From assembly GCF_003148745.1 (NCBI RefSeq), contig NZ_QGGU01000003.1, positions 186,001-250,000 of the forward strand: DNA of 64,000 nucleotides, in the 5' to 3' direction. A program made the position numbers and the translations under genes. The notes under the pieces were generated by a model. The model saw only the letters and a program-made list of their open reading frames with translations, made no database searches and was not told the origin of the DNA. This stretch comes from Pleionea mediterranea. Lineage in GTDB: Bacteria; Pseudomonadota; Gammaproteobacteria; Enterobacterales; Kangiellaceae. Below, one piece after another: positions 57,754 through 64,000 of the stretch; the first letter of the stretch is position 1; each line of letters opens with the position of its first letter.

Positions 57754-59742
57754 CTATAACTGCAAATAACGAGCATTACGCTTGAGCCTTGCTAGGCACT
57801 GTTGGAATACCTCGTCCTTTTTGCTGAATGCAGATTTACGGTAACGCAGTGTTTGATAATCTCGTAGGATCGGTGATAGTTGATGTTGCCATTGAGGGTT
57901 TTGCTTAATCACCCGACTGAAGAACTGTTGAGCCCCTTCATCGACACGCTTCTTGACACCTTTTTTAGCCAGTCGCTTCAGCACACGCTGATAAGCTTTC
58001 GCCACATCATCCAGATGCGTGTGTTGTCGACTGATTCGACGCCAAAGAAAATAAATAACCGCAAACACTACCAGTAATACAATACCATTAACGTAATAAG
58101 CCGGTAACGATTGTAATTTTAACCATTTCAGCAAATCCCACTGATTATCCTGATTATAATCAAGCACCCATTCCTGCCAGAAGCTATTGGCATTATCGAA
58201 CCACTGACTGGCGTAATCCAGCCAACCAGAACTTAATAGTTCAGCATCGGGAAGCTCATCAAATAAGAATCCTCGCTCCATCATTTCCGCCTGTAACGAC
58301 ACATCCACCCGTGAAGGTGCAACTGCCGATGTGGGATCCACCCTTACCCAGCCTTTATCCTGAACCCAATATTCTGCCCAGGCGTGAGCATCTTTTTGTT
58401 TAATCAGATAATAACCACCTACCTGATTATATTCGCCCCCCTGATAGCCAGTGACGACACGTGCTGGAATTCCTGCAGCCCGCAACATAAATACAAAACT
58501 GCTGGCATAATGTTCACAAAAACCGCTTTTATGATTGAACCAGAAATCATCCACCATTTCCCTTTCCATTATTGGAGGGGTTAAAGTATAAAAATAAGGC
58601 TGTTGATTAATGTGCTGTAATAGCTCGGCTACAAACGACTCGGCACTGCCAGCTTCGGTAAATTTTTCAATCGCCCATTGTTTTGACTGTTCATTAGAAT
58701 CTTCCGGTAACTCAAGATTAATCTGACGTGCCACTGGTGTTAGCGTCTCGCTGATAATGGCCTCTGGCGCACTGCTAACCCTATAACGAATGCGTTTATT
58801 AATACGGTAAGGTGCGACCAGAGTTGCATCAGATTTTAATCGGCTTTGTTGTCGAAGTGATACCGGTACATCCAGACCAAATAGCCAACGCTGCCGAGTT
58901 GGCTCCAGAGTCACAAAATACTCAAATACTTCTCCCTGTGTTTGAATATTTTTTGTTATATCACTGCGTTGTTCGCTCTCACGCCAGGTGATGCCATCAT
59001 AAGACTCAAGTACCAGACCGCGCCAATAAAGATCCGACGTTTTCGGTAACGCGTCTGTCGTAAACTTAACTCGAAATGCCGGCTCATCAATTAAGTTAAG
59101 CGTCGAGATATCACCAGGGCTCATAGTGTCACTGACGCCACTACCACTGGTTAGTTGACCCGGCATTTTCCAGAGTGGACCTGGCAAACGAGGAAAAAAT
59201 AGAAACAGTAAAACCATTAGTGGTGCAGATAATAACAACAGTTTTAACGCTGGCTTCCAACTAAAACTGATTGAAGCATAGGCATTGCCGCGCATTAACA
59301 CATAAATAATCACCGCGAAAGCCAGAAACATATACGGCAATACCCAGAAGGACTGGGTAAACAAAAACGTCATGGCAAAAATGAAAAAGCTCAGCGTTAA
59401 AATTAAGTTGAAGTCCCGATATTTCCACGACTCCAGTAACTTCAAGCTGTACATACAAACAATTAATGCAACACCGGCATCTTTACCACGAAACGTGCCG
59501 TAATACTGATAAACAAAAATTGCCACCAGGAGGCTGATGATCAAGAGCAACCAACGGTTTACTGCCATCGATTGATTAAGCCGCCCTCTAACAAGAACAT
59601 AGATAGGCGCAAATAAAACAATCGCCGTTAAAATAATCGGCAACTGCAACATTAGAGGAAATAATATTAATAGCTGTACCAGCGCTAGGGATTGCTTTTT
59701 ATTCGATGATAACTGCCGTTGATTTTCAGGAAGAACCAGCAT
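57754..59742 (-). CDS. tgpA: TgpA-like membrane transglutaminase (DUF3488, transglutaminase core, DUF4129)
   Basis: 662 aa. Six N-terminal membrane helices (1-175, DUF3488), a periplasmic transglutaminase-like domain whose triad includes Cys in SGFCEHYASSFVFML, His in AHAWAEYW and Asp in VRVDPTS, then one more helix near 550 (VNGIVLLVVFAVIYFLW) and a cytoplasmic DUF4129-type tail. It follows the DUF58 and moxR genes, the standard trio. The substrate is unknown. Confidence 0.93.
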   Translation of the reverse strand: MLVLPENQRQLSSNKKQSLALVQLLILFPLMLQLPIILTAIVLFAPIYVLVRGRLNQSMAVNRWLLLIISLLVAIFVYQYYGTFRGKDAGVALIVCMYSLKLLESWKYRDFNLILTLSFFIFAMTFLFTQSFWVLPYMFLAFAVIIYVLMRGNAYASISFSWKPALKLLLLSAPLMVLLFLFFPRLPGPLWKMPGQLTSGSGVSDTMSPGDISTLNLIDEPAFRVKFTTDALPKTSDLYWRGLVLESYDGITWRESEQRSDITKNIQTQGEVFEYFVTLEPTRQRWLFGLDVPVSLRQQSRLKSDATLVAPYRINKRIRYRVSSAPEAIISETLTPVARQINLELPEDSNEQSKQWAIEKFTEAGSAESFVAELLQHINQQPYFYTLTPPIMEREMVDDFWFNHKSGFCEHYASSFVFMLRAAGIPARVVTGYQGGEYNQVGGYYLIKQKDAHAWAEYWVQDKGWVRVDPTSAVAPSRVDVSLQAEMMERGFLFDELPDAELLSSGWLDYASQWFDNANSFWQEWVLDYNQDNQWDLLKWLKLQSLPAYYVNGIVLLVVFAVIYFLWRRISRQHTHLDDVAKAYQRVLKRLAKKGVKKRVDEGAQQFFSRVIKQNPQWQHQLSPILRDYQTLRYRKSAFSKKDEVFQQCLARLKRNARYLQL

Positions 59743-59878
59743 GGTTATACTCCCTTAATAAATAAAAGTTAAATGCATAAGTAATAGCGATGCTTGTCAG
59801 CTGAAGACACTTTAACTTATTAATCAAATAAACCTTTAAATCCATCATTGAATCAGCCATCACTCTCAAATATCATCA

Positions 59879-60868
59879 TCAACCTTCAAACTCTGCAAGA
59901 GCCAATAAACAGTTATGTAAATGAGACTCTCCTTTATCAGGTGCTAAATATTTATTCGGCAGCTTTATGCCAAATGCGTTTCCTTCTTCATGGGCGTTTA
60001 ATAATAAATAACACAATTGCGACAGTCGGGTTTCAACATCGATGCCAACGAAAGCATCGTAATCAAACACATCCGGCTCTGTTAAGTAATCCACAAACTC
60101 TTTGGTTTGTAACCCTTTTCCCTGAGCAAAACTTTTCCAGTGAATACGTGACATTAAGTCGCCGCGCTTGTAACTGCGTAAACCATAAAACTCTTCTACT
60201 CCCGGCTTAAAACTGTCCGAGTATTGGCCATTTGAATCACCATTACCGAGCCACTCAGTATCAGGAGCGACAGGTTTAGGATAAACAACATATTGACTGT
60301 CAAAAAACAGCCACGACCATGCCTGCACAAACCCTAATGGAAATAATGTCTGGCAACGTACCGCTTTTAATGAATGCACACCGCGCTTTAACGCAGGAAC
60401 CACCACATCCACCCGTTGCTCTGCCATTGGCGCCACATCAATGGTGTGCAATACCTCCTGCTCTGCGCCAATGCTTATGGATAAATGTTCTTTATCAGCC
60501 GTCACTGAAATAGGTACACGCACCGTTTGACCACAAAAAACCGGCTCGGCATTGTGCACAGAAAACTTCAATCCCACTAAGTTATTGAAGGTTAACAAAA
60601 TGGCAACGATGCCAATGGCAATAACGGTAAAGGTAGCAATAAATACCAGATTATTTTGATAGTTGGTGGCGCCAATACCCATCAGAATGATGGTTAGTAG
60701 CAACATAAAGCCATAGCGGGTAGGAAACACATAGGTATTACGCTGCGAGAGTTGCAGTGACTTTGCCAGTGGCGCACGCGAGCGTTGCCACCGCTCAAGC
60801 TTTGCTCGAATACCGAGTCGTAGCGAACTTAACCACCTGGCAGGCATGTTTAGCGTAGCCTTCATCAT
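59879..60868 (-). CDS. DUF58 domain protein
   Basis: 329 aa. Two membrane helices near 50-95 (FMLLLTIILMGIGATNYQNN) and a C-terminal DUF58 core (RSYKRGDLMSRIHWKSFAQG) related to a von Willebrand-type fold. It partners MoxR ATPases, 8 bp downstream of moxR. Precise role unknown. Confidence 0.9.
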   Translation of the reverse strand: MMKATLNMPARWLSSLRLGIRAKLERWQRSRAPLAKSLQLSQRNTYVFPTRYGFMLLLTIILMGIGATNYQNNLVFIATFTVIAIGIVAILLTFNNLVGLKFSVHNAEPVFCGQTVRVPISVTADKEHLSISIGAEQEVLHTIDVAPMAEQRVDVVVPALKRGVHSLKAVRCQTLFPLGFVQAWSWLFFDSQYVVYPKPVAPDTEWLGNGDSNGQYSDSFKPGVEEFYGLRSYKRGDLMSRIHWKSFAQGKGLQTKEFVDYLTEPDVFDYDAFVGIDVETRLSQLCYLLLNAHEEGNAFGIKLPNKYLAPDKGESHLHNCLLALAEFEG

Positions 60869-60876
60869 TAAAAACG

Positions 60877-61794
60877 CTAAAGAGGAACAGCGGTATTTTG
60901 CAGTATGGCTTCTGCCACATCATCGCCATTTAACTGACTTTGGCCGCTGGCTTGCAGACGGTGCCCAACCACAGAAACAAACACATGCTGAACATCCTCT
61001 GGAATAACAAAGTCTCGCTGCTGTAACCAGGCGTAAGCTTTTGCCGCCTGAGTAATAGCAAGCCCTGCACGTGGTGATAAACCATGCACCAGATCCGGAG
61101 AGCGGCGAGTTTCAATCACCAGCTTGAGCAAGTAATCAACAATGCTTTCACTCACATTAATTTGCTCAACCTGGTATTGCATTTCAATAAGCTGCTCTGA
61201 AGTCAGTTGCGGTTTGGCCGAGTTAGCCATAGCCCGCTTTTCACCACTGAGTAACAATGACTTTTCAAACTCAGGATGTGGGTAACCCAACGATAGTCGG
61301 ACTAAAAAACGATCCAGTTGAGATTCGGGAAGCGGGTAAGTGCCTATTTGATGGGCCGGATTTTGAGTGGCGATAACAAAAAAAGGACTGGGAAGTTTAC
61401 GCGTTTCACCTTCTATGGTGACCTGATGTTCTTCCATGGCTTCGAGCAATGCACTTTGGGTTTTTGGTGTCGCGCGATTTATTTCATCCGCCAGAATAAC
61501 CTGAGAAAAAATAGGGCCCGGATGAAAAGAAAACGCCTGTTGATTGCGATCAAAAATTGCTGTGCCCGTAATATCCGCTGGCAGTAAATCGGATGTAAAT
61601 TGTATTCTCTGAAATTCAAGGCCAAATACCCGAGAAATGGCATGCGCTAAGGTAGTCTTCCCCATACCGGGTAAGTCTTCAATCAGTAGATGACCTTTCG
61701 CTAACAAGCATACAATAGCCATTTCTACCTGGGACTCTTTGCCCAAGACAATATTGTTTAATGTTTGTTTTATTGCATCTATTCTTTGCTGCAT
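60877..61794 (-). CDS. MoxR family AAA ATPase
   Basis: 305 aa. Walker A is in LPGMGKTTLAHAIS, Walker B in ILADEINRATPKTQSALLEA, and the sensor segment in FVIATQNPAHQIGTYPLPES. It is a chaperone-like ATPase acting on the neighbouring DUF58 and transglutaminase proteins, inferred from synteny. Confidence 0.95.
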   Translation of the reverse strand: MQQRIDAIKQTLNNIVLGKESQVEMAIVCLLAKGHLLIEDLPGMGKTTLAHAISRVFGLEFQRIQFTSDLLPADITGTAIFDRNQQAFSFHPGPIFSQVILADEINRATPKTQSALLEAMEEHQVTIEGETRKLPSPFFVIATQNPAHQIGTYPLPESQLDRFLVRLSLGYPHPEFEKSLLLSGEKRAMANSAKPQLTSEQLIEMQYQVEQINVSESIVDYLLKLVIETRRSPDLVHGLSPRAGLAITQAAKAYAWLQQRDFVIPEDVQHVFVSVVGHRLQASGQSQLNGDDVAEAILQNTAVPL

Positions 61795-61961
61795 AAGCCC
61801 CGCTCAATCACGATTAATGACTGTCAGAAAATTAAAATCTGCGTAGATCATTTATGTTTGATAATAAGAGCTATTCAGTATAGACCTTAATGCAATGGAT
61901 CTGTAGTGGGCTATCGAAAGACAATTGTGTTAATCAAAGGGTTAAATCTGCCGAGCAATGA

Positions 61962-62294
61962 TTATAAACTGTTTGAAAAAGGTGCAGTATTAATCACAAC
62001 CGATAACAAGCTGCCAAGTGCACCAAATAAAATCCAGTTAAACGAAGTGCCTGCTATTGTGATTAAATAATAGGACTTTCTGTGTTTGGCTAATTTTAAA
62101 CCAAGCCACATTAAGCCAAAACTGCATCCAATATAAGCAGCTATACCGGTGCACCAGGCCAGTACACTTTGTGGCCACCCTATAGCGTAGGCCAGCACCA
62201 GAGAGATCTGCATGACAATAAGAGCCCAATAATTCCGTCTCATAATTATTTCTATTGCCTCTATTCCTGAAAATAAACTGCTTCCGTAAACCAT
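61962..62294 (-). CDS. Small membrane protein
   Basis: 110 aa, or 93 aa if ATG 62243 (MRRNYWALIVMQISL) is used. Four hydrophobic segments, short loops. It faintly recalls AtpI-like (ATP synthase subunit I) proteins, but no atp genes are adjacent, so the family is not claimed. Confidence 0.6.
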   Translation of the reverse strand: MVYGSSLFSGIEAIEIIMRRNYWALIVMQISLVLAYAIGWPQSVLAWCTGIAAYIGCSFGLMWLGLKLAKHRKSYYLITIAGTSFNWILFGALGSLLSVVINTAPFSNSL

Positions 62295-62492
62295 TCAACG
62301 CATCAGCCTGCAACTGGATGACACTCAAAACCGATATTCGTCCATTAAATATTGGTTAAGTAAATGATTGCTTTCAAACTATACAACTTGGGATTGTAGC
62401 AAAAAGGGTTAGTATTAGTAACAACCTGTTAGAAAATCTCTAAACTAAATATAATAAGTAATATATCAGTAGCGAAGAATATTTAAAGCATT

Positions 62493-62524
62493 AAAAAAAC
62501 GCCAGCTCATAACTGAACTGGCGC
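62493..62524 (-). terminator. Terminator after fadJ
   Basis: Stem CGCCAG (62500-62505) with CTGGCG (62518-62523), extended inside by a wobble pair, and seven T residues on the minus strand. It lies 68 bp after the fadJ stop. No gene is seen in 62295-62591. Confidence 0.85.
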
Positions 62525-62591
62525 CTGCTTCATAACAACCGAAAAAACACTCTATGTTCAATATTTAAAGCCAATCCTTTTTACCTATATA

Positions 62592-64000
62592 TCACTCATA
62601 AAAAGATTTTTCTTGCTCACTCATTCTGGTCAAGATTTCTGCGGGTTTAAACCGTTCACCTTCCTGCTTTTCGTAAAAAGACAAACGTTCAACAATGGTT
62701 TGAATGCCGCGTGCGTCCATATAACGAAATGGCCCTCCTTCAAAAGGTGGAAAACCGATACCGAATATGGCACCAATGTCACCATCCCGGGCACTACGAA
62801 TAATGCCTTCATCCAGACAGCGTGCGGCTTCGTTCACCATCATCAATAAACACCGCTCAACAATTTCATCCGCCTTGACAGAATGATCCCGGGTAATCCC
62901 CAGCAGTTGATAAATTGACTCATCAACCTCTCGTTTGCCTTTACTGTCATCGTCGTAACGGTAAAAACCTTTACCGTTTTTACGGCCTTTGCGATCATCC
63001 TCTTTCAATTTATCGAACATCGCAGGTGGCTCCATGCGCTCTCCAAACGCATCCTGTAAAATAGGAGCTACTTTGGTCGCAACATCAATTCCTACTTCAT
63101 CCAGCAGCGTCATGGCGCCTACAGGGAAACCAGCTTGAACCAGAGCCTTATCGATGGTATCGATGGGAACACCTTTGGCAACCATACGACCCGCTTCGTT
63201 CATATAAGGCGCTAAAATACGATTCACATAAAACCCTGCGCCATCGTTCACTACAATAACCGTTTTGCCCTGCTCCTTACCAAAAGCAACACATTGGGCG
63301 ATTACTTCGTCTGAAGTTTTCTCCGTCTTAATAATTTCCAGCAATGGCATTTTTTCCACTGGTGAAAAATAGTGCAAACCGATCACTTGCTCCGGTCGTT
63401 TACTGGCTTTGGCTATATCAGCAATAGGAATGGACGATGTATTGGTGGCAAATACTGTGTCTGAATCGCAATGTTGCTCTACATCCTTAATCATCTGGTG
63501 TTTTAACGACAGATCTTCGAATACTGCTTCGATCACCAGATCAACCTGCTTAAATCCTTTGTAATCGGTTCCGCCTGTGAGTCGAGATTGCACTTTCATA
63601 GCTTCAATTTTTGAGTACTGCTTGCGCTTCATTTTTTTCTTGATAAGCGACCAGCTGTATTTCAGAGCATTATTCACACCATCGGTGGATACATCTTTCA
63701 GACGAACCTGTTTACCGGCTTTATCAATCGACACATAGGCAATTCCGGCGCCCATTAAGCCACCGCCTAAAACACCAACGCGTTTCACCGGTTTTGGCTC
63801 AACGTCTGACTCAACCCCTTTATCTTTTTTAAGCTCGGTAGTGGCAAAGAAGATGTTCATTAATTGACGGGCAACCGGTGTTACCACCAGTTCACCAAAA
63901 TAACGCGCTTCTATCTCAAGGCCTTTTTCAAAACCATGCTCCATACCCATTTCAATACATTCAATGATTTTAAAAGGAGCCGGATAATTGCCTTTGGTTT
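62592..64000 (-). CDS. fadJ: Fatty acid oxidation complex alpha subunit FadJ, C-terminal part (cut by window edge)
   Basis: 470 residues read without a stop to the window edge; the ATG at 63950 is internal, because the frame continues upstream through NYPAPFKIIECIEMGMEHGF. The NAD-binding loop of the 3-hydroxyacyl-CoA dehydrogenase domain is GVLGGGLMGAGIAYVS. SSIPIADIAKASKRPEQVIG and LHYFSPVEKMPLLEIIK follow, and the second dehydrogenase domain has DDRKGRKNGKGFYRY. The close fit to E. coli FadJ (remembered) favours FadJ over FadB. The enoyl-CoA hydratase half lies outside the window. Confidence 0.92.
   Translation of the reverse strand, partial: TKGNYPAPFKIIECIEMGMEHGFEKGLEIEARYFGELVVTPVARQLMNIFFATTELKKDKGVESDVEPKPVKRVGVLGGGLMGAGIAYVSIDKAGKQVRLKDVSTDGVNNALKYSWSLIKKKMKRKQYSKIEAMKVQSRLTGGTDYKGFKQVDLVIEAVFEDLSLKHQMIKDVEQHCDSDTVFATNTSSIPIADIAKASKRPEQVIGLHYFSPVEKMPLLEIIKTEKTSDEVIAQCVAFGKEQGKTVIVVNDGAGFYVNRILAPYMNEAGRMVAKGVPIDTIDKALVQAGFPVGAMTLLDEVGIDVATKVAPILQDAFGERMEPPAMFDKLKEDDRKGRKNGKGFYRYDDDSKGKREVDESIYQLLGITRDHSVKADEIVERCLLMMVNEAARCLDEGIIRSARDGDIGAIFGIGFPPFEGGPFRYMDARGIQTIVERLSFYEKQEGERFKPAEILTRMSEQEKSFYE

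Noticed and set aside
61962-62294. ATP synthase subunit I (atpI)
   Set aside because: Only a loose hydrophobic resemblance, and no atp operon adjacent.
1-64000. tRNA, rRNA, CRISPR arrays or complete insertion sequences
   Set aside because: None was recognised on reading; small tRNAs could be missed without a dedicated search.

Overview
This window is chromosomal DNA from a free-living, probably marine gammaproteobacterium with moderate to low GC. The supporting markers are the rsxABCDGE cluster, fabA-fabB, a FadJ-type beta-oxidation enzyme, sthA, ppnN, lpxH, miaE, and ilv and phe operons controlled by leader-peptide attenuators. Family-level placement (for example near Kangiella or Aliikangiella) is a guess from general gene content and was not tested.

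Layout. 1-529: start of ppnN, cut by the window edge. 725-4013: a c-di-GMP block on the minus strand (HD-GYP protein, REC-CheC response regulator, PAS-GGDEF cyclase). 4227-7628: two envelope proteins (DUF481, DUF5916). 7823-14964: a branched-chain amino acid operon transcribed leftward in the order ilvL leader, ilvG, ilvM, citramalate synthase, ilvE, ilvD. 15287-25780: a GlyGly-CTERM protein, a CPA2 antiporter, TerB, DUF523/DUF1722, an M49-like lipoprotein, an SDR, a tiny membrane ORF and a second HD-GYP protein. 25826-31339: histidine utilisation (a fused hutG diverging from hutC, hutU, hutH) with HutC-type palindromes. 31510-33038: a possible small RNA, then a phe leader, attenuator and pheA. 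33271-38811: envelope and soluble proteins, sthA, dcd, mrp/apbC. 39009-46871: metG, a small membrane protein and the Rsx/Rnf complex. 47038-50657: an accessory cassette. 50812-57669: fabB, fabA, a TorF-like porin, cysS, ppiB, lpxH, a 269-bp MITE-like element and miaE. 57754-61794: moxR, DUF58 and a transglutaminase-like protein. 62592-64000: the 3' part of fadJ.

The most exciting item is at 47038-49163. A 269-aa SAM methyltransferase of the borosin (OphMA/SonM) family overlaps a 72-aa gene with a very strong ribosome binding site. That small gene looks like a SonA-type precursor: a helical recognition domain plus a short C-terminal core. A 368-aa TPR protein with a signal peptide and a C-terminal membrane anchor follows 6 bp later. 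The locus therefore looks like a split (two-protein) borosin RiPP system, making a backbone alpha-N-methylated peptide, with an unusual membrane-anchored TPR partner. The methyltransferase keeps equivalents of the four active-site residues I recall from OphMA (Y60, R66, Y70, Y92).

Other points of note are the ilvL and pheL leader peptides, citramalate synthase where enteric bacteria carry ilvA in the operon, an N-terminal domain fused to HutG, and the palindromic MITE-like element at 56742-57010. No rRNA, tRNA or CRISPR array was recognised.
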